From positions 62,001-126,000 of the forward strand of contig CALXHP010000002.1 of the NCBI GenBank assembly GCA_944388135.1: a stretch of 64,000 nt of DNA, written 5' to 3'. Positions 51,841 through 60,774 of this stretch are shown in pieces (within the stretch, counting starts at the first letter, position 1; each line of letters starts with the position of its first letter). Origin of the DNA: an uncultured Gemmiger sp. (GTDB taxonomy: Bacteria; Bacillota; Clostridia; Oscillospirales; Ruminococcaceae). Made by a program: the position numbers and the translations under genes. The notes beneath the pieces are model-generated. The model did not search any database. It was not told the origin of the DNA and saw nothing but the letters and a program-made list of their open reading frames with translations.

Positions 51841-53511
51841 TTATGGATTCTGCGTACTGTCTGAGGAGGCGCTGCCGGAATCGGCTCCGTCGGAGCTGCT
51901 TTGGCTGTCGCTTCCGCCGGTGGTGGCCACCAGCGTATCATCCCGTTCCCCCGCAATGAATACACTGACGATGGTCTTTCCGGCATCAAATTTGGTTCCG
52001 GCCAACACATCGGTCTTGGCCACACAGCCTTCCGCCATAGTGCCGTCGTTTTCCACAATCTGCATCTTATACTGGATGCCCCGTTCGTCCAGCTGTTTGC
52101 TGGCGTTGGATTGGGTGAATCCAATAATGTCGGGCATTTCCACCAGATTGGGACCTTTGCTGACCACGATCTGGATGATCTCCCCTTCTTCCGTTCTGAG
52201 AGTTCCCGCCACCGGGTCCTGGCTGATCACGACCCCCGCCGGCACATCGGAGCTGTTTTCCTCGGTCATCACGATGCGATACCCCGTATACAGATCATTG
52301 TCTTTGATTTCGCTGGTATAGCGTTTACCCACCAGATCGGGGATTGTCTCCCCCGTGGAGGAGCCGGTACCGCTGTCTTCCGCCGAATCGGTCACCGCCG
52401 GGGTGGCCGTGGGCACAGGGGTGCGCTCACCGCCGGCATCCAGAAGACTCCACACCAGCAAGATTGCCAGCACCGCAATAACGGCCAGGGAAACCCCCAT
52501 AATCTTACGGGTGCTGATCTGGTTGTCCCCCCGCTCAAACATGGCATTGGCCACATTGGGATCGGTGAGCGCGCTCATCAGCTCGGGAACGGTCTGCATC
52601 CGCCGGGCCGGGTCCAGGCGCAGGGCACAGGCCAATACCTGAGAGAACCAGGTGGGGACCCCTGCTTCCAGACTGTGCGCCGATTCCAGGCTGTCCCGCA
52701 CTTTGCGCTGGGGTGCCGAGACCGGCGTCTGGCCGGTCACCATTTTATAGCAAACAGCCGCCAGGGCATAGACATCGGTATACCGGCCGCTGAATTCCGC
52801 CGCCGAGTATTGCTCCGGCGCCGCATAACCCGGATACAACTGGCTTTTCAGCTCGCTGCCTCCGGTCCGCAGTGCCAGTGTGCCGTACCCCGTCAGTCTG
52901 GCCGTACCGTCAATGGGCAGAAGAATATTATCCGGACAGATGCCGCGATGGATCAGGCCCGATTTATGCAGCTGGGTGACACCTTCCATAATGGGCTGAA
53001 GCAGCGTCCGGGCTTCCGCCGGGGTCAGCGTGCGGCTGCGCAGGTTGAGATAGTGGGAAAGCGTCATCCCCTTCTCACTTTCCTCAACGGCATAGACGGT
53101 ATTGTTTTCCTCCAGAACATCCAGGATGGTGTTCAGCCCGGTGGCCGGGGTCAGATTGTGGAGATCATCATACAGGTCCTTGAAGTCCATCCGGCTTGTC
53201 TTGAAAAGGACCTCTTTTCCCTCTTTGGGCATCAGGGAACCGTCCGCACTGCGCCCATTGCACAGCGTTACCGGAAAATATTCTTTGATCAGCACAAACT
53301 TTTTTTCTTCATTGAGTACGCCGCGGTAGGCCAGGCCGTCACCGTCGGCGCTGAGATAGCTGCCCACCGTATACCGCCCCGCCAGCTGGGTGCCCAGCGG
53401 CAAGGCCCCTTCCGGATTCTGATTTTCCAGGGAACGCCCGCAATGGGGGCAGTCGCCGCCATAGCCGTCTGTCAGAGGCTGCAGGCAGTGAGGGCAAAGA
53501 AGTTCAGCCAT
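51841..53511 (-). CDS. PASTA-domain serine/threonine pseudokinase with zinc ribbon
   Basis: The 556-residue protein starts with a zinc ribbon (CPHC at residues 6-9 and 21-24), then a kinase-like domain (about 45-335), a transmembrane helix (about 345-368), and two external PASTA repeats (IPDLVGKRY and MPDIIGFTQ blocks) with a Ser/Asp-rich tail. The ATP-anchoring Lys is kept (K76), but the HRD motif is H188-R-G, the following Lys is Cys, and DFG is G-Y-G (208-210). It thus lacks the catalytic Asp and the metal Asp. PASTA kinases sense muropeptides or lipid II; this one probably signals by binding. The start follows AAAGGAAC. Confidence 0.85.
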   Translation of the reverse strand: MAELLCPHCLQPLTDGYGGDCPHCGRSLENQNPEGALPLGTQLAGRYTVGSYLSADGDGLAYRGVLNEEKKFVLIKEYFPVTLCNGRSADGSLMPKEGKEVLFKTSRMDFKDLYDDLHNLTPATGLNTILDVLEENNTVYAVEESEKGMTLSHYLNLRSRTLTPAEARTLLQPIMEGVTQLHKSGLIHRGICPDNILLPIDGTARLTGYGTLALRTGGSELKSQLYPGYAAPEQYSAAEFSGRYTDVYALAAVCYKMVTGQTPVSAPQRKVRDSLESAHSLEAGVPTWFSQVLACALRLDPARRMQTVPELMSALTDPNVANAMFERGDNQISTRKIMGVSLAVIAVLAILLVWSLLDAGGERTPVPTATPAVTDSAEDSGTGSSTGETIPDLVGKRYTSEIKDNDLYTGYRIVMTEENSSDVPAGVVISQDPVAGTLRTEEGEIIQIVVSKGPNLVEMPDIIGFTQSNASKQLDERGIQYKMQIVENDGTMAEGCVAKTDVLAGTKFDAGKTIVSVFIAGERDDTLVATTGGSDSQSSSDGADSGSASSDSTQNP

Positions 53512-53538
53512 AGAGGTTCCTTTCATCGTATACAAGAA

Positions 53539-53569
53539 AAGAGAGCAAGGTGCGGCCCTTCGCTCTCTT
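53539..53569 (-). terminator. Intrinsic terminator after yebC
   Basis: AAGAGAGC/GCTCTCTT stem (53539-53546 with 53562-53569), followed by TTTTCTTG on the minus strand. Confidence 0.7.
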
Positions 53570-53580
53570 GTTTCTCGTTT

Positions 53581-54318
53581 TTACCGGTCGAGATCTTCCT
53601 CGTTCTCCAGAGAATGCCAGGCATTCTGCACGTCGTCATCGTCGTCCAGCGCGTCCAGCAGCTTGCCCATCTGGGTCAGCTGGTCAGGATCGGTCAGGGT
53701 GGTGGTGGTGGCAGGCACCTGCGCCACATCGGCAGAGATGAAGGTGTAGCCCTTGTTCTGCAGCGCATCGCAGACGGCGGTGAAGTTTTCCGGCGTGGTG
53801 GTGACCTGTGCCGCTTCCTCGCCGGCATCAAAGTCCTCGGCACCGGCATCCAGGGCATCCATCATCAGCTCGTCGGGATCCTTATCCTCCAGGTCTACCA
53901 CAATGACGCCCTTCTGGGTGAACATAAAGCTGACACAGCCCATCTGGCCCAGATTGCCGCCGAACTTGTCGAAGTAATGGCGCATATTGGCAGCCGTGCG
54001 GTTGCGGTTGTCGGTCAGGGTTTCCACCATGACTGCCACGCCGCCGGGGCCGTAGCCTTCATAGGTCATGGCTTCGTAATCCGCCTTGTCGCCACCCTCG
54101 GCGCGCTTGATGATACGCTGGATGTTGTCGTTGGGCACGCTGTTGGCCTTGGCCTTGGTGATCAGGGCCGCCAGTTTGGAGTTGGAGGCGGGGTTGGAAC
54201 CGCCCTCCTTGACAGCCACGGCGATCTCACGGCCGATCTTGGTGAATACCTTGGCACGGGCGCCGTCGGTCTTTTCCTTCTTACGCTTGATGTTGTTCCA
54301 TTTGCTATGTCCGGACAT
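53581..54318 (-). CDS. yebC: YebC/PmpR family DNA-binding regulator
   Basis: The 245-residue protein begins MSGHSKWNNIKRKKEKTDG and contains TYEGYGPGGVAVMVETLTDN, both family hallmarks. Members act as transcriptional regulators and, in recent work on some bacteria, as ribosome-associated factors for hard-to-translate motifs. The ATG at 54316-54318 is fixed by the conserved N-terminus. It is a single-gene unit with a near-consensus promoter. Confidence 0.94.
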   Translation of the reverse strand: MSGHSKWNNIKRKKEKTDGARAKVFTKIGREIAVAVKEGGSNPASNSKLAALITKAKANSVPNDNIQRIIKRAEGGDKADYEAMTYEGYGPGGVAVMVETLTDNRNRTAANMRHYFDKFGGNLGQMGCVSFMFTQKGVIVVDLEDKDPDELMMDALDAGAEDFDAGEEAAQVTTTPENFTAVCDALQNKGYTFISADVAQVPATTTTLTDPDQLTQMGKLLDALDDDDDVQNAWHSLENEEDLDR

Positions 54319-54386
54319 AAATTTGGGTCCCCCTCGTTTGTATTCATTCAGGCTTTTCACTTTGAGCCGATAATTACCAGTTAAGT

Positions 54387-54415
54387 ATTATAGCACAACC
54401 GGACGTCCTTTTCAA
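54387..54415 (-). promoter_or_regulatory. yebC promoter
   Basis: On the minus strand there is TTGAAA (54410-54415), a 17-base spacer and TATAAT (54387-54392). Confidence 0.85.
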
Positions 54416-54470
54416 GTACCGCTTCCCAGGCTCCCCTTGGGAATCTGGGCGTTTTTTCCTTGGTTGATAC

Positions 54471-54496
54471 AAAAAAGTCCCGCCGCAGGGCGGGAC
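54471..54496 (-). terminator. Intrinsic terminator after the CdaR-type regulator
   Basis: GTCCCGCC/GGCGGGAC stem with a four-base loop (54477-54496), followed by TTTTTTG on the minus strand. Confidence 0.85.
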
Positions 54497-54509
54497 CAAG
54501 GGTTCAGAA

Positions 54510-55595
54510 TCAATATTTTGCCGGATTTGCGGAGAGGTATTTCTTAACCATAAGGGCCACTTTAAAGACGATGGCATCATCAAAGTTGCGCAGATCCAGG
54601 CCGGTGAGCTTGCGGATCTTTTCCAGACGGTAGACGAGGGTATTGCGGTGCACAAACAGTCCGCGGCTGGTCTCGGAAACGTTCAGGTTGTTTTCAAAGA
54701 ACCGCTGAATGGTGAAAAGGGTCTCCGCATCCAGAGAGTCGATACTTTCCTGTTTGAACACTTCCCGCAGGAACGCCTCGCAAAGAGTGGTGGGCAGCTG
54801 ATAGATCAGCCGGGCAATGCCCAGATGGTCGTAGCTGATGACCTGGCGTTCGGTGTCGAACACCTTGCCCACTTCCATGGCGATCTGGGCTTCCTTGAAG
54901 CTGGAGGCCAGGTCCTTGATGTTGTTGATGGGGGTACCGATGCCCACCACCGCTTTGATGTAGTGGTCCCCCTGCAGGGTATCCACAATGGAGGTGGCCA
55001 GCTTTTCCATATCCCGAGTGTTGTTGTCCGGTTTGATTTCCTTGACAAGAACGGTATCGCTCTCGCTGATATTGAAAACAAAATCTTTCTGCTTGTCCGG
55101 GAAAAGACCGCTGACCACATCGTAGGCGGAGATATCGTTGCCCGAAGTCACACGGATCAACAGCACCACGCGCTGGGCATCCGAGATGAAATGCAGCTCC
55201 CGGGCTTTGGCGTAGATATCGCCGGGCAGAATATTGTCCAGCACCACATTCTTGATGAAATTGGTCTTGTCGAACTTTTCATCATGGTATTGCTTGATGC
55301 ACTGCAGGCTGATGGACAACATGGCCGCGAACTGCGCAGCGGTGGGGTCGGTGCCCTCCACAAACGCCGCATAATCGTTATGCTTGGCATTGGAAAACTG
55401 GTGGTAAGAGTACCCATCCCGCACAAAAGCGTCCCCTGCCGTCTGACGTACGGCAGCGACCCCGTCGCGTACTTCGCCGATCTGCCCCAGTTCAGAGCAG
55501 GAAATGACCGTCCCGGTCTCGTCCACGACGCCGACCACACGGTCCACAGCCTCTTTCATCTGGTACACCACGTTCTGGAATACCCTGTTCGCCAT
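54510..55595 (-). CDS. CdaR/PucR-type helix-turn-helix regulator
   Basis: The 361-residue protein has an N-terminal sensory region (VVGVVDETGTVISCSELGQI), a central GGDEF-like PucR middle domain, and the C-terminal PucR helix-turn-helix (GLFVHRNTLVYRLEKIRKLT, about residues 310-330). In CdaR the N-terminal part binds sugar diacids; the ligand here is unknown. It is monocistronic with a good promoter and terminator. Confidence 0.82.
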   Translation of the reverse strand: MANRVFQNVVYQMKEAVDRVVGVVDETGTVISCSELGQIGEVRDGVAAVRQTAGDAFVRDGYSYHQFSNAKHNDYAAFVEGTDPTAAQFAAMLSISLQCIKQYHDEKFDKTNFIKNVVLDNILPGDIYAKARELHFISDAQRVVLLIRVTSGNDISAYDVVSGLFPDKQKDFVFNISESDTVLVKEIKPDNNTRDMEKLATSIVDTLQGDHYIKAVVGIGTPINNIKDLASSFKEAQIAMEVGKVFDTERQVISYDHLGIARLIYQLPTTLCEAFLREVFKQESIDSLDAETLFTIQRFFENNLNVSETSRGLFVHRNTLVYRLEKIRKLTGLDLRNFDDAIVFKVALMVKKYLSANPAKY

Positions 55596-55682
55596 AATCT
55601 GTGACTCCCCTTTTGTTCAATTGGGTGTTTTGGCAAAATGCCTTTTGGTAAACTGCCCGAAAACAGAAAGCTCCTGATGTAT

Positions 55683-55711
55683 ATTTTACACAATTGAGTT
55701 GACTTTTGCAA
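55683..55711 (-). promoter_or_regulatory. Promoter of the CdaR-type regulator
   Basis: On the minus strand there is TTGCAA (55706-55711), a 17-base spacer and TAAAAT (55683-55688). Confidence 0.75.
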
Positions 55712-55771
55712 CATATTTTAACGAAAAAAGCAATATTTTCTTGTACAACTTTTGATTTATACAAAAAAACG

Positions 55772-55797
55772 CCCCGTTGAACAAAAATTCAACGGGG
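55772..55797 (-). terminator. Intrinsic terminator after the sugar transferase gene
   Basis: CCCCGTTGAA/TTCAACGGGG perfect 10-bp stem with a six-base loop, then CGTTTTTTTG on the minus strand. Confidence 0.88.
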
Positions 55798-55808
55798 AAA
55801 AACGTCCG

Positions 55809-56435
55809 TCATTTTGACGACGATTTCTTGGAATCCTCCTTCAGGGCACCGGTTCCGCCCTCCACAACGCCCCGGCGCTGGAACACATAAGAGAAGCTGT
55901 GGAAAAAGATCTTCAGGTCCATTCCAAAGGTGAGATGGGCTGCATATTCCCCATCATACTGTGCCTTCACGTCGATGGGCAGCTCGTCCCGGCCGTTGAC
56001 CTGGGCCAGACCGGTAAGACCGGGGCGGATGTCGTTGGCATGGACCTTGTCCCGGGCCTCAATGAGGTCGTACTGGTTGTACAGGGCTGGCCGGGGACCG
56101 ATGATGCTCATCTGCCCTGCCAGGATATTATAAATCTGGGGAAGCTCATCCAGGCTGGTCTTGCGCAGAAAGGCACCGCTCTTGGTGATGTAACTGTCTG
56201 CATTTTTCAGCAGATGGGTGGGCACATCATGGGGGGTATCCCCGCGCATGGTACGGAATTTCAGGATATTGAAATGGGTCTTACCCTGCCCCACCCGGCG
56301 CTGTTTGAAGAAAACCGGCCCCGGGGAATCACATTTGATCCAGATGGCAATGATCCCCATAGGGATCGCCAGGACGACCACCGCCAGCAGAGAGAGAACA
56401 AAGTCCAGCAGACGCTTGATATAGTGTTGGTACAT
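55809..56435 (-). CDS. Polyprenyl-phosphate sugar-1-phosphate transferase
   Basis: This 208-residue bacterial sugar transferase initiates surface glycan synthesis by moving a sugar phosphate from a nucleotide sugar to undecaprenyl phosphate. It has an N-terminal membrane hairpin (FVLSLLAVVVLAIPMGIIAI) and the family motifs SPGPVFFKQRRVG, ILKFRTM, LDELPQIYNIL and MSIIGPRP. The sugar is unknown. It follows the CapD-type gene by four bases; its ribosome binding site is inside that gene. Confidence 0.93.
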   Translation of the reverse strand: MYQHYIKRLLDFVLSLLAVVVLAIPMGIIAIWIKCDSPGPVFFKQRRVGQGKTHFNILKFRTMRGDTPHDVPTHLLKNADSYITKSGAFLRKTSLDELPQIYNILAGQMSIIGPRPALYNQYDLIEARDKVHANDIRPGLTGLAQVNGRDELPIDVKAQYDGEYAAHLTFGMDLKIFFHSFSYVFQRRGVVEGGTGALKEDSKKSSSK

Positions 56436-56439
56436 GGCA

Positions 56440-58431
56440 TCAGCCTCCCTTTGCTTCGTTGTCGTTCTGACGTTCTTGCAGCTGCTTTTCCAGTTCTTCT
56501 TTGGAGAACAGCCCGGTATTGCCGCTCATGGCCACCACCGTATGGTCGGCACGGACGCGGCGGTTGGGATGATAACTGGGCACCATATGCTGCAGGCATT
56601 CCACCACGGCGTCGTCGTTATGGTGGGCCGCCACCAGCAACGCCTGCAGACCGTTGTAAAAATCTGCCAGGTCGATTTCCATAGGCGGAGCGATGAAAAT
56701 CTTGTTGTGGGCGGTTTTGCGCATCTTATCCTGTTCGGTGTCCATAAGAAGCTCTTCGTAAAGCTTTTCTCCGGGCCGCAGGCCGGTGATCTTGATCTGC
56801 ATGTTGACGCCCGGCTCATATCCATAAAAACGGATCAACCGGTTGGCCAGGTCCATGATCTTCACCGGTTTGCCCATATCCAGCACGTAGATACTGCCGC
56901 CCCTGGCAAGGCCGCCGGCCTGAAGCACCAACTGTGCCGCCTCGGTAATGGTCATGAAATAGCGAACGATGTCCGGGTGGGTGATGGTCACGGGACCGCC
57001 CCGCTTGATCTGTTCTTCAAACAGCGGGATCACACTGCCGTGGCTGCCCAGCACGTTGCCGAACCGTACCGCCATACATTTCATATCGGTGCCGCCGTCA
57101 AAGGACTGGATCAGCATTTCGCACAGGCGTTTGGTGCAGCCCATAACGTTGGTGGGGTTGACCGCTTTGTCGGTGGAAAGCTGGACAAACCGCTCCACCC
57201 CATGTTCTGCCGCCGAGGTAAGCAGATTCTTGGTGCCGAACACATTGTTTTTGACGGCTTCCGCCGGGCTGATCTCCATCAGGGGCACATGTTTGTGGGC
57301 CGCCGCATGGAACACCACCGAGGGATGGTAGGTGTCAAACACCTCATCCAGCCGCTCTTTGTCCCGGATGGAGCCGATCAGCGTAATGACTGGTGCATCG
57401 GCACCGTATTTGTTGCGCAGCTCCGTTTCCAGCTCGTAGGCGCAGTTTTCATAGATATCAAAGATCAGCAGCCGCCGGGGCTGATACCGCATGATCTGGC
57501 GGCAGAGTTCGCTGCCGATGGAACCGCCGCCGCCCGTGACCAACACCACCTTATCGTGGAGGTATTCCGAGATCTGGGCATTGTTCAGCTGGATCTCATC
57601 CCGGGAGAGGAAGTCCGCGGTGTTCAGTTCCCGGAACCCTGCTGCCACGGGATTGCCGTTTTCATCCACCGCCTGGGGGTCGGAAAGCATCCGTACCCGG
57701 CAGTGGGTGGAGTTGCAGAGGTTGATGATCTCGCTGAGGCGATCCCCTTTCAGGGTGGTGATGGCGATGACGATCTCCATGATGTGGTACTTGCGCACCA
57801 GTTCGGGGATATCGGAGATGGTGCCGCGCACCGGCACCCCCTGCACACGCAGCCCCTTTTTGGTCAGATCGTCGTCCACAATACAGATGGGGTCGCCAAA
57901 ACTCTGGTTCTTGTTCTTGCAGAGGTTGACTGCCCAGGCACCGGCGTTGCCCGCACCCACGATCAGAAGAGGGGTGGGATTTTCCTGTTTATGGGAGCGT
58001 GCCCCCCGAACCGTCTTGATCAGGCGCCACAAAAAGCGGACGCCGGCAATGGCGGCGGTATTGAATACCGCGCCGAAGATCAACACGGCACCGCTGATGG
58101 GGCGGCTGCGGTAGAACAGGTCGAACAGCATGATCAGGCCCGTAGCCAACCCGGACAGACAGGTCAGCCGGGCCAGATCCCGCATGCCGGCGTACTCCCA
58201 CATGATCTCATACAGGCCGCCGAACCAGAACACGATCATATAGATCGGCAGCACATAGTAGAGCATGGGCGCCATAGCCCGCAGAATCTCGGCTCGCTGG
58301 TAGGCCTCCCCACTGTCAAAACGCAGCATAACGGCCAGCCAATAGCAAAAAACGATCAGGCCGCAGTCCAGCAGCATCAGCAGGATGCGCCGGGGCAGGC
58401 CTTTGATGATTTGTTTGGAATCCTGTTGCAT
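56440..58431 (-). CDS. CapD/EpsC-type nucleoside-diphosphate-sugar 4,6-dehydratase
   Basis: The 663-residue membrane protein has four N-terminal transmembrane helices (about residues 12-125), a first Rossmann segment (LIVGAGNAGAWAVNL, about 152), and a C-terminal extended short-chain dehydrogenase domain with VLVTGGGGSIGSELCRQI (about 295). It has STDKAVNPTNVMGCTKR, where a Met-x-x-x-Lys replaces Tyr-x-x-x-Lys, as in UDP-GlcNAc 4,6-dehydratases (PglF/CapD). It probably makes the deoxy-sugar used by the adjacent transferase. A TATAAT -10 at 58497-58502 may be its promoter. Confidence 0.9.
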   Translation of the reverse strand: MQQDSKQIIKGLPRRILLMLLDCGLIVFCYWLAVMLRFDSGEAYQRAEILRAMAPMLYYVLPIYMIVFWFGGLYEIMWEYAGMRDLARLTCLSGLATGLIMLFDLFYRSRPISGAVLIFGAVFNTAAIAGVRFLWRLIKTVRGARSHKQENPTPLLIVGAGNAGAWAVNLCKNKNQSFGDPICIVDDDLTKKGLRVQGVPVRGTISDIPELVRKYHIMEIVIAITTLKGDRLSEIINLCNSTHCRVRMLSDPQAVDENGNPVAAGFRELNTADFLSRDEIQLNNAQISEYLHDKVVLVTGGGGSIGSELCRQIMRYQPRRLLIFDIYENCAYELETELRNKYGADAPVITLIGSIRDKERLDEVFDTYHPSVVFHAAAHKHVPLMEISPAEAVKNNVFGTKNLLTSAAEHGVERFVQLSTDKAVNPTNVMGCTKRLCEMLIQSFDGGTDMKCMAVRFGNVLGSHGSVIPLFEEQIKRGGPVTITHPDIVRYFMTITEAAQLVLQAGGLARGGSIYVLDMGKPVKIMDLANRLIRFYGYEPGVNMQIKITGLRPGEKLYEELLMDTEQDKMRKTAHNKIFIAPPMEIDLADFYNGLQALLVAAHHNDDAVVECLQHMVPSYHPNRRVRADHTVVAMSGNTGLFSKEELEKQLQERQNDNEAKGG

Positions 58432-58503
58432 GAATCTATGGTCCTTTTATCTTCATCGAACCCGGAGCCGGGTCGGAAATTGCTGTATATAAAGGTATTA
58501 TAA

Positions 58504-58542
58504 CACAAAACCGCCCCGTTTGTCTTGTGGCAAACGGGGCAA
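58504..58542 (-). terminator. Intrinsic terminator after glmS
   Basis: GCCCCGTTTG/CAAACGGGGC perfect stem (58513-58522 with 58531-58540), then GGTTTTG on the minus strand. Confidence 0.7.
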
Positions 58543-58599
58543 AACTGGCGCACACTGCCCAAAAATATACAGTAATTTTTGGTAAATAGGCCGAAGTAC

Positions 58600-60441
58600 T
58601 TATTCTACCGTAACGCTCTTGGCCAGATTGCGGGGTTTATCCACATCCAGACCCTTGGCACAGCTTACATAATAGGCCAGCAGCTGCAACGGGATCACGG
58701 CCAGGCTGGTGGCAAAATGGGGGTCGGTCTTGGGCACATAGACGGTGAATCCGGCGGTGTCCTCGATGCTGTAGTTGCCGTAGGTGGTCAGTCCCATCAG
58801 GAAGGCGCCACGGCTCTTGACCTCCACCATATTGGAAACGCTCTTTTCAAACAGGTCAGGCTGGGTCAGGATGCCCACCACCAGAGTACCGTTTTCCACC
58901 AGGGAAATGGGGCCATGCTTCATCTCACCTGCCGCAAAGGCCTCCGAGTGGATGTAGCTGATCTCCTTGAACTTCAGGCTGCCCTCCAGCGCCACGGCGT
59001 AGTCCAGCCCGCGGCCGATGAAGAAGGCGTCCTTGGCGTTGGCATACTTGCTGGCAAACCACTGAATACGCTCTTTGTCCGCCAGGATCTTTTCGATCTT
59101 GTCGGGCAGCGCTTCCATCTCTGTGATCAGGGACTCGTACTGTCCCTCGGCCAGGGTGTCCCGGACCCGGGCAAACTCCGTTGCCAGCAGATAGCAGGCT
59201 GCCAGCTGGGTGCTGTAGGCTTTGGTGGTAGCCACCGAGATTTCGGGGCCGGCCCAGGTATACATGGTGGCGTCGGCCTCCCGGGCAATGCTGGACCCCA
59301 CCACGTTCACGATACCGATGGTGCGCACGCCCCGCTCCTTGCACAGCCGCAGCGCGGCCAGCGTGTCGGCGGTCTCACCGCTCTGGCTGATGACCAGCGC
59401 CAGAGAATCCTTCTCCAGCACCGGGTTGCGATAGCGGAACTCACTGGCCACATCCACCTCTACCGGCAGGCGGGCCAGGCTTTCAAATACATAGCGAGCC
59501 GCCATGCCCACATGGTAGGCAGAACCGCAGCCGATGATATAGATGCGGCGTACCGTGCGGATGGCGTCCTCGTCCAGGGCCAGTTCCGACAGATCGATCT
59601 TGCCGTCCTTCAGGCGGGGCGAGATGGTATCCCGCACGGCAGCGGGCTGTTCATGGATTTCCTTCATCATGAAATGCTCATAGCCGCCCTTTTCGGCCGC
59701 CTCGGCATCCCATTCGATGGTGGTGGTCTCATGGGTGACGGGTTCCTTGTCGATGTTGAAGAACTCGACGGAATCCGGTGTCAGCCGTGCGATCTCCAGA
59801 TTGTCGATGTAGTAAACGGTGCGGGTATATTTGAGAAGCGCCGGCACATCGGAGGCGATGATGGAACCGTTGTCGCACCAGCCTACAATGAGGGGGCTGT
59901 CCTTGCGCACCGCGTACAGCGTACCGGGCTGATCGGCAAACAGAATGCCCAGGGCATAAGACCCCCGCACGTGAAGCATCATGCGGGAGATGGCGTCCAG
60001 GGCATCCCCCGCAGACTCCCCGGTATAGTAGTAGTCCAGCAGCTGGGCCACCACCTCGGTATCCGTCTGAGAAACGAAGGTGAACCCCCGGTTGGTCAGA
60101 CGTTCCTTGATTTCCAGGTAGTTTTCGATGATGCCGTTGTGTACCACAGCGATCTTCTGATCCCGGGAATAGTGGGGATGGGCATTCACCACAGAGGGCT
60201 CCCCGTGGGTGGCCCAGCGGGTATGGCCGATGCCGCAGCTTCCCGGCACGGCGTTCCCGCCGTCGGTCATTTCATGCAGGACCTTCAGACGGCCTTTTGC
60301 TTTGACCACTTCGATCTTTCCGGCAGCGTTCTGCACCGCCAGCCCGGCCGAATCATAGCCGCGATATTCCAGTTTTGCCAGACCATCCAGCAAAATCGGT
60401 GCGGCCTGGGCCGCTCCTGTAAAACCTACGATACCACACAT
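58600..60441 (-). CDS. glmS: Glutamine-fructose-6-phosphate aminotransferase
   Basis: GlmS makes glucosamine-6-phosphate, the entry to UDP-GlcNAc and thus to MurA and the surface glycans. The 613-residue protein has the N-terminal nucleophile Cys2 in MCGIVGFTG, the RWATHG glutaminase motif, and two SIS domains (IIGCGSAYHVGM, LVISQSGETADTL), ending in the KSVTVE tail. The start follows GGGAGGG and the promoter at 60530-60558. The leader is about 80 bases; no glmS ribozyme is seen. Confidence 0.97.
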   Translation of the reverse strand: MCGIVGFTGAAQAAPILLDGLAKLEYRGYDSAGLAVQNAAGKIEVVKAKGRLKVLHEMTDGGNAVPGSCGIGHTRWATHGEPSVVNAHPHYSRDQKIAVVHNGIIENYLEIKERLTNRGFTFVSQTDTEVVAQLLDYYYTGESAGDALDAISRMMLHVRGSYALGILFADQPGTLYAVRKDSPLIVGWCDNGSIIASDVPALLKYTRTVYYIDNLEIARLTPDSVEFFNIDKEPVTHETTTIEWDAEAAEKGGYEHFMMKEIHEQPAAVRDTISPRLKDGKIDLSELALDEDAIRTVRRIYIIGCGSAYHVGMAARYVFESLARLPVEVDVASEFRYRNPVLEKDSLALVISQSGETADTLAALRLCKERGVRTIGIVNVVGSSIAREADATMYTWAGPEISVATTKAYSTQLAACYLLATEFARVRDTLAEGQYESLITEMEALPDKIEKILADKERIQWFASKYANAKDAFFIGRGLDYAVALEGSLKFKEISYIHSEAFAAGEMKHGPISLVENGTLVVGILTQPDLFEKSVSNMVEVKSRGAFLMGLTTYGNYSIEDTAGFTVYVPKTDPHFATSLAVIPLQLLAYYVSCAKGLDVDKPRNLAKSVTVE

Positions 60442-60529
60442 TGGCGTATCCCTCCCTGTTTGGGTGTGATGCTCTTGGATCTCTATTTAGAATTCTTGCG
60501 ATTTTCTTTAGAACATGGAACTGTTTATC

Positions 60530-60558
60530 AGTATATTCGATTTGGCGGAAAATGTCTA
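60530..60558 (-). promoter_or_regulatory. glmS promoter
   Basis: On the minus strand there is TAGACA (60553-60558), a 17-base spacer and TATACT (60530-60535). Confidence 0.75.
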
Positions 60559-60567
60559 CCCGTTTAC

Positions 60568-60606
60568 CAAAAAAGACGGGCGGCCGTCAAGGGCAACGGC
60601 CGCCCG
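60568..60606 (-). terminator. Intrinsic terminator of the second sortase unit
   Basis: Perfect GC-rich 11-bp stem CGGGCGGCCGT/ACGGCCGCCCG (60577-60606), then TCTTTTTTGG on the minus strand. Confidence 0.88.
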
Positions 60607-60774
60607 CCGGCGCATTCTCCCTTTCCGGTTTCTTACACCATAAGAACCTTTTTGAGTCCTGCGCATTACTCAGCATACCACATTTTGGAAACATCGGCAA
60701 GGGAAAAGTATGACCGGGGCCTCTTTTGCGGTGTTTACAAAATTATATGAGGTATTACCTTAAAAAATTTTATT

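Larger units (their letters stand above)
60442..60774 (-). other. Intergenic region between the second sortase gene and glmS
   Basis: These 333 bases carry the sortase terminator (60568-60606), the glmS promoter (60530-60558) and a plain leader with the glmS ribosome binding site. The roughly 165 bases between the sortase stop and its terminator show no ORF that I can support. Confidence 0.6.

Noticed and set aside
54425-54458. Plus-strand hairpin CCCAG/CTGGG followed by a T run, as a terminator
   Set aside because: No plus-strand transcript leads to it; the pairing is only five bases and probably fortuitous.
60442-60530. glmS ribozyme upstream of glmS
   Set aside because: The leader downstream of the promoter is only about 80 bases, and I do not find the conserved ribozyme core sequences; the strong hairpin further upstream is the terminator of the sortase gene.
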